Under the pieces are notes generated by a model that saw only the letters and a list, made by a program, of their open reading frames with translations, did no database searches and had not been told where the DNA came from. DNA of 64,000 nt from G965215045 sp965215045. Lineage in GTDB: Bacteria; Pseudomonadota; Gammaproteobacteria; JABABF01. Below are positions 25,941-35,061 of this stretch, one piece after another. A program made the position numbers and the translations under genes. Every line of letters begins with the position of its first letter. The stretch's first letter is position 1. The stretch lies in assembly GCA_965215045.1 (NCBI GenBank), contig OZ244031.1, forward strand, positions 1,674,001-1,738,000, in the 5' to 3' direction.

Positions 25941-25949
25941 TGCTATCAT
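25941..25949 (+). promoter_or_regulatory. Candidate extended -10 promoter for trpFBA-accD-folC
   Basis: TGCTATCAT matches an extended -10 (TGn followed by TATCAT) 28 nt before the trpF ATG, in the only gap of note between truA and trpF. A -35 is not evident, which extended -10 promoters tolerate. Suggestive only. Confidence 0.35.
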
Positions 25950-25976
25950 AGAACGCTATTGTCGCCTCTCTGCGCC

Positions 25977-26633
25977 ATGTCGAGCCCCATCCGCATCAAG
26001 ATCTGCGGCGTGACCCGCCCCGAAGACGCTTATGCCGCCGCCCTGGCCGGTGCCGATGCGATCGGCATGGTATTTGCAGCGCAGAGTCCGCGCCGGGTGG
26101 GTGCGGCCGTCGCGCGGGAGATTCTCGCCGCCCTGCCTCCTTACGTCACTTCCATCGGCCTGTTCATGGACTCCGGTGCGGAAGCGGTACGTGAGATCCT
26201 GGCCGAAGTTCCGCTGTGCGCGTTGCAGTTTCACGGCGCAGAGGAACCCGGGGAATGCGCAGCTCATGGGCGCCCGTACATCAAGACGGTGCCGGCGGCG
26301 GAATGTGATATCGAAGAGGAGTTGCGGCGCGCCCGGCAAGCGCACCCGGCTGCACAGGCCCTGCTGCTGGACGGGCACGGGCCGGGAGAGCAGGGCGGGA
26401 GCGGGCGCAGCTTTGCCTGGACCCCGCTGCCCCGGGATGCCCGCTCGACGGTGATCGTCGCCGGTGGGCTGCATGCCGGCAACGTGCGCCGGGCATTGCA
26501 GACTACCGGGGCGCGCGCAGTCGATGTCTGCAGTGGAGTGGAAGATGCCCCGGGCATTAAAAACCCGGACAAGATACGCGCCTTTATCGCGGCAGTGCAG
26601 GAGTACAGCACCGCCCCTTCCGCCCATGCCTGA
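25977..26633 (+). CDS. trpF: Phosphoribosylanthranilate isomerase
   Basis: TrpF (218 residues) catalyses the Amadori rearrangement in tryptophan synthesis. RIKICGVTRPEDAYAA holds the catalytic Cys. The C-terminal phosphate-binding signature VDVCSGVEDAPGIKNPDKI holds the catalytic Asp region. Monofunctional, not fused to trpC. ATG 25977 was preferred to a TTG 18 nt upstream. The 3' end overlaps trpB by 8 nt. Confidence 0.95.
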   Translation: MSSPIRIKICGVTRPEDAYAAALAGADAIGMVFAAQSPRRVGAAVAREILAALPPYVTSIGLFMDSGAEAVREILAEVPLCALQFHGAEEPGECAAHGRPYIKTVPAAECDIEEELRRARQAHPAAQALLLDGHGPGEQGGSGRSFAWTPLPRDARSTVIVAGGLHAGNVRRALQTTGARAVDVCSGVEDAPGIKNPDKIRAFIAAVQEYSTAPSAHA

Positions 26634-27837
26634 ACCGTTCGTATACCCGGACCTGCCGGACGAAGAGGGATACTTCGATCAATACGGCGGCCGTTTCGTC
26701 GCCGAGACCCTGGTCGCTGCACTCGATGCGCTGGAGCAGGCGCGCCGCAAATGGATGCAGTCGCCGGAATTCCTCGCCGAACTGGAAACCGACCTGCGCG
26801 ATTATGCGGGGCGTCCCACGCCCTTGTACTGCGCCGCCCACTGGAGCCGCAAGCTGGGCGGGGCCCGTCTATGGTTAAAGCGCGAAGACCTGGCCCATAC
26901 AGGTGCTCACAAGATCAACAACACCGTGGGGCAATCACTGCTGGCGCGCTACATGGGCAAAACACGCCTGATCGCAGAGACCGGTGCCGGCCAGCACGGC
27001 GTGGCGACGGCCACGGTCGCCGCCCGCCTGGGCCTGCGCTGTTGCGTGTACATGGGTGAGGAGGATATGCGCCGCCAGGCCTTGAACGTGCAGCGCATGC
27101 AATTGCTGGGTGCGGAAGTTGTCTGTGTATCCTCCGGCACGAAGACGCTGAAAGATGCGCTGAACGAGGCCTTGCGGGACTGGGTCGGCAATGTCGATGA
27201 CACCTTTTACGTGATCGGCTCGGCGGCCGGGCCGCATCCCTATCCGCGCCTGGTACGCGATTTCCAGGCGGTCATCGGGCGCGAGGCGCGCGCCCAATGC
27301 CTGGAGCAGCTGGGGCGCCTGCCCGACGCCCTCGTGGCCTGCGTCGGCGGTGGTTCCAATGCCATCGGCCTGTTTTATCCTTTCCTGGAAGACGAGGCGG
27401 TGGCACTCTACGGCGTCGAAGCGGGTGGCAGCGGGCTGGACAGCGGACAGCATGCCGCGCCGCTGTGCGCCGGACGCAGCGGCATTCTGCACGGCCAGCG
27501 CAGTTACCTGATGCAGGACGAGCAGGGCCAGGTGCTGAACACGCATTCCATATCCGCCGGGCTGGATTACCCGGCGGTCGGGCCGGAACATGCCTGGCTG
27601 CACGACCGGGGGCGCGCGCAGTACCTGGCGGTGGAAGACTCCGAGGCACTGGCGGCCTTCCATACCCTGTGTCGCACGGAGGGCATCCTGCCGGCCCTGG
27701 AGAGCAGTCACGCACTGGCCTTTGCCGCGCGTCTCGCCCGGGAACGCGGCGTCGGCGGCGAGATCGTCGTCAACCTGTCCGGGCGCGGCGACAAGGACAT
27801 GTCCACGGCGGCTGAACACGAGGTACCGGCACCGTGA
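26626..27837 (+). CDS. trpB: Tryptophan synthase beta chain
   Basis: PLP enzyme (403 residues) joining indole and serine. The start DEEGYFDQYGGRFVAETL is typical. LAHTGAHKINNTVGQSL carries the PLP lysine, GAGQHGVATATVAA and the phosphate-binding GGGSNAIGLF are intact, and the ending NLSGRGDKDM matches the family. ATG 26626 lies inside the trpF end. The stop overlaps the trpA start as GTGA. Confidence 0.98.
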   Translation: MPEPFVYPDLPDEEGYFDQYGGRFVAETLVAALDALEQARRKWMQSPEFLAELETDLRDYAGRPTPLYCAAHWSRKLGGARLWLKREDLAHTGAHKINNTVGQSLLARYMGKTRLIAETGAGQHGVATATVAARLGLRCCVYMGEEDMRRQALNVQRMQLLGAEVVCVSSGTKTLKDALNEALRDWVGNVDDTFYVIGSAAGPHPYPRLVRDFQAVIGREARAQCLEQLGRLPDALVACVGGGSNAIGLFYPFLEDEAVALYGVEAGGSGLDSGQHAAPLCAGRSGILHGQRSYLMQDEQGQVLNTHSISAGLDYPAVGPEHAWLHDRGRAQYLAVEDSEALAAFHTLCRTEGILPALESSHALAFAARLARERGVGGEIVVNLSGRGDKDMSTAAEHEVPAP

Positions 27838-28688
27838 GCCGCATCGCCGCTTGCATGGAACGCCGGCGCGGGGAGCAGCGCAGCGCCCTGGTTCCGTACC
27901 TGGTCGCCGGTGATTCCGTCAACCCGGGCGGCACGCTGGCCCTGATGCATGTATTGTCGCGGGCGGGTGCCGATATCATCGAACTGGGCTGTCCTTTTTC
28001 CGATCCGATGGCGGAGGGACCGGTGATTCAACGGGCCCATCAACGTTCCCTGGAAAACGGGACCACGCTGCAGTCGGTGTTGCACACGGTCAGTGAATTT
28101 CGCTCTGACAACGCGGAGACCCCGGTCGTGCTGATGGGCTATGTCAATCCCGTGGAGCAGTACGGCTACAGTCAATTTGCAGCCGATGCCGGGGCCGCCG
28201 GTGTCGACGGCCTGCTGTTGGTCGACATGCCGGCGGAGAGCGCACTGGAGTTTTCCCGGCTGTTGCGGGAAGCGGGACTGGATATGATTTTCCTGGCCAC
28301 GTTGACGACCTCTACCGGGCGCCTGCAAAAGATCGTCAAATTGGCGACGGGATACCTGTACTACGTGTCGTTGAAGGGAGTGACGGGGGCGGACTCCCTG
28401 CAACTGGAGGAATTGGCAGCGGGACTGGAACAGCTGCGCGCCCTGAGCACGGTTCCGGTCTGTGCCGGTTTCGGGGTCAAGACTCCGGAGATGGCTGCGG
28501 CGGTGGGACGCATCGCCGATGGTGTGGTGGTGGGCAGCCTGTTGATCGCCCGCCTGGAAGCCTGCGCGGTGCAGGGGCGGGGGCGGGAACCGGGGAATGA
28601 TGCAGATGATGCAGAGACGGCAGCGGAGACCCTGGTGCGTTCCTTCCGGGCCTCCCTGGATGGACAGAAGACCGGGGATGCGGCATGA
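27834..28688 (+). CDS. trpA: Tryptophan synthase alpha chain
   Basis: Cleaves indole-3-glycerol phosphate and channels indole to TrpB (284 residues). The GTG start overlaps the trpB stop (GTGA). The motif IIELGCPFSDPMAEGPVIQ contains the catalytic Glu (IELG). At the position of the second catalytic acid (Asp60 in enterics, in ADGP) this protein has Glu. The phosphate site GFGVKTPEM is present. The last about 30 residues are a variable acidic tail. The stop overlaps accD as ATGA. Confidence 0.95.
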   Translation: MSRIAACMERRRGEQRSALVPYLVAGDSVNPGGTLALMHVLSRAGADIIELGCPFSDPMAEGPVIQRAHQRSLENGTTLQSVLHTVSEFRSDNAETPVVLMGYVNPVEQYGYSQFAADAGAAGVDGLLLVDMPAESALEFSRLLREAGLDMIFLATLTTSTGRLQKIVKLATGYLYYVSLKGVTGADSLQLEELAAGLEQLRALSTVPVCAGFGVKTPEMAAAVGRIADGVVVGSLLIARLEACAVQGRGREPGNDADDAETAAETLVRSFRASLDGQKTGDAA

Positions 28689-29572
28689 GTTGGCTGGATA
28701 AAATCCTGCCCAGTATCGCCACCCGGCGCCGGCGCACCCGCATTCCCGAGGGGGTGTGGACGCGCTGCAACGCCTGCGGTGCCGCGCTCTACAACCCGGA
28801 ACTGGAAGCCAACCTGTACGTCTGCAACAAGTGCGGTTTCCATATCCGCATCCGCGCCCGTCAACGCCTGGCATTTTTCCTGGACCCGGATTCCGCTGCC
28901 GAACTGGCACAGGAAGTGGAACCCGTGGACCGGCTCAAGTTCAAGGATGTCAAACGTTACCGCGAACGGCTGGGCGAGGCGCGCAAGAATACCGGGGAGA
29001 CGGAAGCGCTGGTGGCGATGCGGGGCCTGCTGTACAGCATGCCGCTGGTCTCCGCCGCCTTCGAATTTTCTTTTCACGGCGGTTCCATGGGCTATGCGGT
29101 GGGCGAACGTTTCAGCCGCGCGGCGGAAACCGCACTGCAAGACAATATTCCCCTGGTATGTTTTTCCGCCAGCGGCGGTGCACGCATGCAGGAGGCACTG
29201 ATCTCCCTGATGCAGATGGCCAAGACCAGTGCCGTGCTGCAGCGTATGAAAGACCGCGGCCTGCCCTACATTTCCGTGTTGACGGATCCGGTCTACGGCG
29301 GGGTCTCCGCCAGCCTGGCCTCCCTGGGGGACATCAATATTTCCGAGCCCGGTGTGCGCGCGGGCTTTGCCGGTCCCAATATTATTCGCGACACGATGCG
29401 CATCAAGGAGTTGCCCCCGGGGTTTCAGAGCAGTGAATTCCTGCTCGAGCACGGGGCCATCGACATGATTGTCCAGCGGGCGGAACTGCGCCCGGTGATC
29501 GCCTCGCTGCTGGCCAAGCTGACCGGGATGTCCGCCGCACCCGCACAGGCGCGCCGCCCCGGGATGCCATGA
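28685..29572 (+). CDS. accD: Acetyl-CoA carboxylase carboxyltransferase subunit beta
   Basis: AccD (295 residues) transfers the carboxyl group from biotin to acetyl-CoA, together with AccA. The N-terminal four-Cys zinc ribbon has the pairs CNAC and CNKC about 20 residues apart (residues about 28-52). The crotonase-like core contains FSASGGARMQEALISLMQMA and DPVYGGVSASLASLGD. It overlaps both trpA and folC by 4 nt, as in the common trpA-accD-folC arrangement. Confidence 0.97.
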   Translation: MSWLDKILPSIATRRRRTRIPEGVWTRCNACGAALYNPELEANLYVCNKCGFHIRIRARQRLAFFLDPDSAAELAQEVEPVDRLKFKDVKRYRERLGEARKNTGETEALVAMRGLLYSMPLVSAAFEFSFHGGSMGYAVGERFSRAAETALQDNIPLVCFSASGGARMQEALISLMQMAKTSAVLQRMKDRGLPYISVLTDPVYGGVSASLASLGDINISEPGVRAGFAGPNIIRDTMRIKELPPGFQSSEFLLEHGAIDMIVQRAELRPVIASLLAKLTGMSAAPAQARRPGMP

Positions 29573-30909
29573 ACGCGGTGAAGCACAAGAGTTTTTCCCA
29601 ATGGCTGCAGCGCATCGAGGCCCTGCACCCGGAAGAAATCGAGCTGGGGCTGGAACGCCTGCAACAGGTCGCCGCGCGCATGGAACCGCTGCTGCCCGGG
29701 ACCACCGTGCTGACGGTGGCCGGCAGCAACGGCAAGGGTTCCTGCATCGCGGTGCTGGAGGGCATGGCCCTGTGCGAGGGCATCCGGGTGGGTGCCTACA
29801 CGTCTCCGCACCTGCTGCATTTCACGGAGCGCCTGCGCATTGACGGCAGACCGCTGCCCGCCGCGGACTGGTGCGCGGCTTTTGAACGGGTGGAAGCGGC
29901 GCGCGCCGGCGTGCCCTTGACTTTTTTTGAGTTCACCACCCTGGCCGCCCTGCACTTGCTGCGGGAAAAACAGGTGCAATTGGCGCTGCTGGAAGTGGGG
30001 CTGGGTGGGCGCCTGGATGCGGTGAACCTGGTCGAGCCCGAAATCGCGGTGCTGTGCAGCGTGGACCTGGAGCACCAGCAGTGGCTGGGGGAGGACCGGG
30101 AGAGCATCGGCCGGGAAAAAGCCGCGATCTTTCGCCCCGGCCGCATCGCCGTATGCGGCGACCGCGCACCGCCCGACAGCGTGCTGCGCGCGGCCCGGGA
30201 CACGCAGTGGTATTGCCTGGGTGAACATTTTGATTTTGTAGAGACTGCGCAGCATTGGTCCTGGAGCGGTGGCCGGCGGGGGCGCAGACGTAGACTCTGC
30301 GATTTGCGCTGCCCGCAACTGGCACCGGAGAGTGCGGCCGTCGCCTTGCAGGCCTGGCATTGCCTGTACCCGGAGCGCAGCTCGCGCGCCACGCTGGAGG
30401 CCGGCCTGGGTGTCAGCCTGCCCGGCAGGCGACAGGCGATGCGCAGGGGCGAACACTCCCTGTTGCTGGACGTGGCGCATAACCCGGCGGCGGCCCGGGG
30501 TCTGTGTTCTTTCCTGGGGGAGGGCGCAAAATACCGTGCGGTTTGCGGTATGCTGGCGGACAAGGATTCTCGCGCTTTTGTTGCGGCACTGGCACCGGCG
30601 GTAGCGACCTGGTACCTGGCGCAACCCGGGACCGGGCGCGCTATGCCCGTCGCCCGGCTGCAAGAGGCCGTGCGCGCTGCGGGCGGGAACTGTCGCGGGG
30701 CGTACGCCAGCGTGTCCGAAGCGCTGTGCGCCGCTGCCGCCGATGCGAAGGCCGGGGAACCGATCCTGGTGACCGGCTCTTTTTACACGGTGGCGGAAGT
30801 CCTGGCAGGGCCGGAACCCGCGCCGCCGCCGCCCGCGGCACATTGCGCGGCGAAGCCTGTTCCCGGGCCTGTTCCCGGACGCGCCGCTCCCGTCGGCGCC
30901 CGGGTCTGA
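29569..30909 (+). CDS. folC: Bifunctional dihydrofolate/folylpolyglutamate synthase
   Basis: FolC (446 residues) adds glutamate to dihydropteroate and to folates. The P-loop VAGSNGKGSCIAVLE, YTSPHLLHFTERLRIDG and GLGGRLDAVNLV are diagnostic. The C-terminal ligase domain includes LLDVAHNPAAARG. The ATG overlaps accD (ATGA). The last 29 codons, a Pro/Ala-rich tail after LAGPEP, lie in a perfectly duplicated segment, so this tail exists twice in the DNA but is read as FolC only in the first copy. Confidence 0.95.
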   Translation: MNAVKHKSFSQWLQRIEALHPEEIELGLERLQQVAARMEPLLPGTTVLTVAGSNGKGSCIAVLEGMALCEGIRVGAYTSPHLLHFTERLRIDGRPLPAADWCAAFERVEAARAGVPLTFFEFTTLAALHLLREKQVQLALLEVGLGGRLDAVNLVEPEIAVLCSVDLEHQQWLGEDRESIGREKAAIFRPGRIAVCGDRAPPDSVLRAARDTQWYCLGEHFDFVETAQHWSWSGGRRGRRRRLCDLRCPQLAPESAAVALQAWHCLYPERSSRATLEAGLGVSLPGRRQAMRRGEHSLLLDVAHNPAAARGLCSFLGEGAKYRAVCGMLADKDSRAFVAALAPAVATWYLAQPGTGRAMPVARLQEAVRAAGGNCRGAYASVSEALCAAAADAKAGEPILVTGSFYTVAEVLAGPEPAPPPPAAHCAAKPVPGPVPGRAAPVGARV

Positions 30910-31419
30910 ACGGTAAATTTTTTCTGCATGGGTCTGGGCGATGAATGAAAAAATAAGAAACCGGATCATCGGCGGGGTCGTGCTGGTGTGCCTGCTGATT
31001 ATCGTCGTGCCGCTTTTGAATGCGCCGCCTGAAGAGGGGGACGAGGCGGCGGTGCGCACGCCGCCATTGCCCCCTTCCTTGCAGGTGCCAGCAGCGGAGG
31101 AGGCCGTCTCTGCCGACCGCCGCCGCCCGCGGCACATTGCGCGGCGAAGCCTGTTCCCGGGCCTGTTCCCGGACGCGCCGCTCCCGTCGGCGCCCGGGTC
31201 TGAACGGTAAATTTTTTCTGCATGGGTCTGGGCGATGAATGAAAAAATAAGAAACCGGATCATCGGCGGGGTCGTGCTGGTGTGCCTGCTGATTATCGTC
31301 GTGCCGCTTTTGAATGCGCCGCCTGAAGAGGGGGACGAGGCGGCGGTGCGCACGCCGCCATTGCCCCCTTCCTTGCAGGTGCCAGCAGCGGAGGAGGCCG
31401 TCTCTGCCGACCGCCGCCG
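30823..31419. repeat. Perfect 294-bp tandem duplication across folC-dedD
   Basis: Bases 30823-31125 are repeated at 31117-31419 with a 294-bp period and, as far as I can read, no mismatch. The three unit boundaries each carry CCGCCGCCG (30823, 31117, 31411), a 9-bp microhomology that explains the junctions. The unit holds the folC 3' tail, the short intergenic region with the dedD start site, and the first about 60 codons of dedD. The result is folC, a truncated dedD', a second folC tail, and intact dedD. Complete identity implies a recent event or an assembly artefact. Confidence 0.93.
30941..31210 (+). pseudogene. Truncated duplicate of dedD (dedD')
   Basis: This frame of 89 residues shares its first 61 residues exactly with the intact dedD downstream, including the N-terminal membrane helix RIIGGVVLVCLLIIVVPLL. 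It then runs into the duplicated folC tail read in a different frame (starting RPRHIARRSLFPG) and stops. The SPOR domain is absent. It keeps the same ribosome-binding region as dedD, so it is probably translated into a membrane-anchored stub. Produced by the 294-bp tandem duplication. Confidence 0.85.
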
Positions 31420-31753
31420 TCGACGCATCGAGGCGCGCTTTAATGACTGGGAGAATTTTCTCCGCGAGGGGGGCGGGCGGGAGGACGCCCGCGCTGCACC
31501 CCAGATGGCGGCAGATGCATGCCGCGTGCGCGTCGGTATTTTTGCCCAGCCCGATACCATCGTGCAGAGCCTGCGCGATGAAGGGCACCAGGTGAGGCTG
31601 CAAGACTGGGGGCAGAACGCCGACGGTGCCGAACTGTTTGCCGTCTATGTCGGTGGGACGATGCAATGCGGGGATGCCGGGGGGCTGCAGGATGCATTGC
31701 AGGCACGCTACGGCGTGCGCGCGCTGATTGAATACAATAACGGCCCCCCGTAG
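31235..31753 (+). CDS. dedD: DedD-like SPOR-domain cell division protein
   Basis: Inner-membrane protein of 172 residues with one N-terminal helix (about residues 9-26), a Pro/Glu-rich periplasmic linker, and a C-terminal segment (about 95-172) fitting a SPOR domain, which binds denuded peptidoglycan at the division septum. The SPOR-like part contains RVGIFAQPDTIVQSLRDEGH and the ending DALQARYGVRALIEYN. The folC-dedD-cvpA-purF order is classical. This is the complete copy; a truncated one precedes it. Identification of the SPOR fold rests on context and pattern. Confidence 0.85.
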   Translation: MNEKIRNRIIGGVVLVCLLIIVVPLLNAPPEEGDEAAVRTPPLPPSLQVPAAEEAVSADRRRRRIEARFNDWENFLREGGGREDARAAPQMAADACRVRVGIFAQPDTIVQSLRDEGHQVRLQDWGQNADGAELFAVYVGGTMQCGDAGGLQDALQARYGVRALIEYNNGPP

Positions 31754-31766
31754 GGAATGCCCTGGA

Positions 31767-32348
31767 ATGACTTATCTCGATTGGACCATCGTCTCCGTCA
31801 TCGCCGGGTGCATGTTCCTGTTTGCGTTGCGCGGTTTCGTGCGCCAGGCCATGGGGTTCCTGATACTGACGACGGCGATCCTGGGTGCCTGGGCCTACCG
31901 TGAAGTGACCGGTGCCTGGTTGCAGAATTACGTGGAACCGGAGTGGTTGCGGGAAGCCCTGGGTTTTGTCGGGGTATTTTTCGTCATCATGCTCTTGGGC
32001 TCCGTGCTGACCTGGAGCTTCGTGCGCCTGCGCGGCAGCCTGGGACTGGGTGCCATCGACCGCCTGCTGGGCATGGCACTGGGCGGTGCCACGGGGTTTT
32101 TACTCGCCTGGGGCGTGCTGCTGCTCCTGCAGCAACCGCTGGGAGGATATTCCTGGTGGAGCGAGTCCAAGACGGCTCCCCTGGTGCTGGACCTGGGTGC
32201 CCGGTTGCGCGAGAGAGTAGACTTCGCAACGCTCTGGGAGAGTGTGCGGGAGTTCGCCCCCCAAGAAGCGGAACAACTCCCGGAGGCACTGCAGACGCTG
32301 CAGCAACAACTGCGTCCGGATGCCGAAGCAGAGCAGGGGACGGAATAA
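31767..32348 (+). CDS. cvpA: CvpA family membrane protein
   Basis: Inner-membrane protein of 193 residues with four hydrophobic segments. The N-terminus TYLDWTIVSVIAGCMFLFALRG is the CvpA signature, followed by GFVRQAMGF. The later GLGAIDRLLGMALGGATGFL also matches the family. CvpA is needed for colicin V production in E. coli and for envelope stress tolerance; its molecular role is unclear. It lies directly before purF, with the stop overlapping the purF ATG by one base (TAATG). Confidence 0.92.
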   Translation: MTYLDWTIVSVIAGCMFLFALRGFVRQAMGFLILTTAILGAWAYREVTGAWLQNYVEPEWLREALGFVGVFFVIMLLGSVLTWSFVRLRGSLGLGAIDRLLGMALGGATGFLLAWGVLLLLQQPLGGYSWWSESKTAPLVLDLGARLRERVDFATLWESVREFAPQEAEQLPEALQTLQQQLRPDAEAEQGTE

Positions 32349-33823
32349 TGTGCGGTCTGTGCGGTATCGTGGCGCAGAAGGATGTCAATCATTCCCTGTA
32401 CGAGGCCCTGAACCTTCTGCAGCACCGGGGCCAGGATGCCGCCGGTATCGTCACCTGCCAGGAGGGACATTTTTTTCAGCGCCGCGGCACCGGCCTGGTG
32501 CGCGATATCTTCCAGGAAGAACATATCCTGCGGCTGGTGGGCGACATGGGCCTGGGACACGTGCGCTACCCGACGACCGGCAGCCTGGACCCGACGCAGA
32601 CCCAGCCCCTGTACGTGAACTCGCCCTACGGCATCATGCTGGCGCACAACGGCAACCTGACCAACACCCGCGCATTGCAAAAGGACCTGTCCGAGACGGA
32701 CCACCGGCACCTGAACACCGGTTCGGATTCAGAGGTGTTGCTGAACCTGCTGGCGCGCGAACTGAGTGTCGGGCGGGGTCTGCAACCGACGGTCGAAGAT
32801 ATTTTCAAGGCGGTGGCCGCCGTGCATCGCCATTGCCGCGGTGCGTACGCGGTGGTGGCACTGCTGGCCGGGCACGGTATCCTGGGCTTTCGCGACCCGC
32901 ACGGCATTCGCCCGCTGGTCTTCGGTCGCCGCGAAACCATGCGCGGCATGGAATACATGATCACCTCGGAGAGCGTGGCCCTGGAGGCCCTGGATTTTGA
33001 ACTGGAACGCGACGTGGCACCCGGGGAGGCGGTGTACATCGAATGGAACGGCACGGTGCACACCCGGCAGTGCGCCGAGTCGCCGCACCTGTCGCCGTGT
33101 ATTTTTGAACACGTGTACCTGGCGCGCCCGGACTCCATCATGGACCGGGTCTCGGTGTACAAGGCGCGGCTGCGCCAGGGAGAATACCTGGCGCGGAACA
33201 TCGAACGCCTGTGGGGGGATGTGGAAATCGACGTGGTCATCCCGGTGCCGGACACCGGCAGGGTGGCAGCACAGACCATCGCCGAACAGCTGAAGCTGAA
33301 GTTTCGCGAGGGATTGATGAAAAATCGCTATTCCGGGCGCACTTTTATTATGCCGGGCCAGGAGCAGCGCGACCGGGGCGTGCGCCAGAAACTGAACCCG
33401 ATCACCCTCGAGTTTCACAACCGCAACGTGCTGCTGGTCGACGACTCCATCGTGCGCGGCACCACCTCCAGGCAGATTATCGATATGGCGCGTTCGGCGG
33501 GTGCCCGCCGGGTGTATTTCGTCTCCGCCGCCCCGCCGGTGCGTCATCCGAACGTCTACGGCATCGATATGCCGACCCGCCAGGAACTGGTCGCCTGCGG
33601 TCGCAGCGAAGAGGAGGTGCGTGCCTGGTTGGGTGCCGACCGCCTGATGTACCAGAGCCTGGAAGACCTGGTCGCCTGTTCCAGCGAGGGCAATCCCGAG
33701 ATTCCCTTTTTCGAATGCTCGGTGTTTGACGGCCACTACATCACCGGCGATGTCGACGAGCAATACCTGCGCCTTCTGGCACAGCAGCGCGGCGTTCCCC
33801 GGGAAGCGCCCAGTCTTATCTGA
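32348..33823 (+). CDS. purF: Amidophosphoribosyltransferase
   Basis: First committed step of purine synthesis: PRPP plus glutamine to phosphoribosylamine (491 residues). MCGLCGIVA leaves Cys2 as the N-terminal glutamine-hydrolysing nucleophile after Met removal. The glutaminase domain includes HVRYPTTGS and LAHNGNLTN. The PRPP-binding loop VLLVDDSIVRGTTSRQI is intact. An upstream in-frame extension overlaps cvpA and is rejected because the Cys must be near the N-terminus. Confidence 0.98.
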   Translation: MCGLCGIVAQKDVNHSLYEALNLLQHRGQDAAGIVTCQEGHFFQRRGTGLVRDIFQEEHILRLVGDMGLGHVRYPTTGSLDPTQTQPLYVNSPYGIMLAHNGNLTNTRALQKDLSETDHRHLNTGSDSEVLLNLLARELSVGRGLQPTVEDIFKAVAAVHRHCRGAYAVVALLAGHGILGFRDPHGIRPLVFGRRETMRGMEYMITSESVALEALDFELERDVAPGEAVYIEWNGTVHTRQCAESPHLSPCIFEHVYLARPDSIMDRVSVYKARLRQGEYLARNIERLWGDVEIDVVIPVPDTGRVAAQTIAEQLKLKFREGLMKNRYSGRTFIMPGQEQRDRGVRQKLNPITLEFHNRNVLLVDDSIVRGTTSRQIIDMARSAGARRVYFVSAAPPVRHPNVYGIDMPTRQELVACGRSEEEVRAWLGADRLMYQSLEDLVACSSEGNPEIPFFECSVFDGHYITGDVDEQYLRLLAQQRGVPREAPSLI

Positions 33824-33852
33824 AAGTCGGCGGCGAGGCGGGAGGCAGGTCC

Positions 33853-35061
33853 ATGGGCGAGAAGGGCGGCAACAAGAAAACTGCGCGGGCCTCCCCGGCC
33901 TTTGACACGCTGGCGGTGCGCGCGGGCCAGAAGCGCACGCCCGAGGGAGAGCACAGTGACCCGCTGTTTTTGACCTCCAGTTACGTGTTCGATAACGCGG
34001 CGCAGGCGGCACAGCGTTTTGCCGGTGAAGAAGAGGGCAATGTCTACTCGCGCTACACCAACCCGACCGTGGCGGCTTTCGAGCAACGCCTGGCCGCACT
34101 GGAGGGTGCCGGGGACTGTGTCGGAACCTCCTCCGGCATGGCGGCGATCCTGTGCCTGTGCATGGCACTCCTGCAGGGTGGCGATCATATCCTGTGCTCC
34201 CGCGGCGTGTTCGGTGCCACCATCGTGCTGCTAGAGAAATTCCTGTCCCGCTTTGGCGTCGAACTGGACTTTGTCTCGCCGACGGAGTTGCAGGAATGGC
34301 GCGATGCGGTGCGCGCGAACACGCGCCTGTTGTTCCTGGAAAGCCCGTCCAACCCGCTCTGCGAAGTCAGTGATATCGCGGCCCTGGCGGAACTGGCGCA
34401 CGGTGCCGGGGCACTGCTGGCAGTCGACAATTGTTTTTGCACGCCGGCCCTGCAGCGCCCGCTCGCCCTGGGCGCAGACCTGGTCGTGCACTCGGCCACC
34501 AAGTACCTGGACGGGCACGGCCGTTGCCTGGGCGGTGCGGTGCTGGGAGAGGCGGAGCTGATCGCCGAAGTGCGCTCTTTTATTCGCGCCGCCGGCCCGG
34601 TGATGAGTCCTTTCAACGCCTGGGTATTTCACACCGGCCTCGAGACCCTGTCCCTGCGTATGGCCCGGCATTGCGACAATGCCCTGCAACTCGCGCACTG
34701 GCTCGACGCCCACCCGAAGGTGGAACAGGTTTTCTACGCCGGTCTGCCCGCTCACCCGGGCCATGAGCTGGCCCTGCGCCAGCAACCGCAGGGCTTTGGC
34801 GGGGTGCTGTCCTTTCGCCTGGGCGGCGGACGCGAGCGCAGTTGGGCATTGATCGATGCGGTGCGCCTGTTGTCGCTGACGGCCAACCTGGGCGATGCCA
34901 AGAGCACGATTGTGCATCCCGCCACCACGACTCACGGGCGTCTCAGCGAAGAGGCGCGTGCGGCCGCGGGCATCAGCGAGGACCTGGTGCGCATTGCCGC
35001 GGGGCTGGAGGATATCGCCGATCTCCAAGAGGACCTGGAACAGGCCCTGCAAAAAATTTAA
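33853..35061 (+). CDS. metZ: O-succinylhomoserine sulfhydrylase
   Basis: PLP enzyme of the Cys/Met metabolism family (402 residues) making homocysteine from O-succinylhomoserine and sulfide. Signatures: FLTSSYVFDNAAQAA, YSRYTNPTVAAFEQRLA, and the PLP lysine in VVHSATKYLDGHGRCLGG. The cvpA-purF-metZ order, as in Pseudomonas, favours MetZ over cystathionine gamma-synthase. The 3' end overlaps convergent apaH by 4 nt. Confidence 0.93.
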   Translation: MGEKGGNKKTARASPAFDTLAVRAGQKRTPEGEHSDPLFLTSSYVFDNAAQAAQRFAGEEEGNVYSRYTNPTVAAFEQRLAALEGAGDCVGTSSGMAAILCLCMALLQGGDHILCSRGVFGATIVLLEKFLSRFGVELDFVSPTELQEWRDAVRANTRLLFLESPSNPLCEVSDIAALAELAHGAGALLAVDNCFCTPALQRPLALGADLVVHSATKYLDGHGRCLGGAVLGEAELIAEVRSFIRAAGPVMSPFNAWVFHTGLETLSLRMARHCDNALQLAHWLDAHPKVEQVFYAGLPAHPGHELALRQQPQGFGGVLSFRLGGGRERSWALIDAVRLLSLTANLGDAKSTIVHPATTTHGRLSEEARAAAGISEDLVRIAAGLEDIADLQEDLEQALQKI

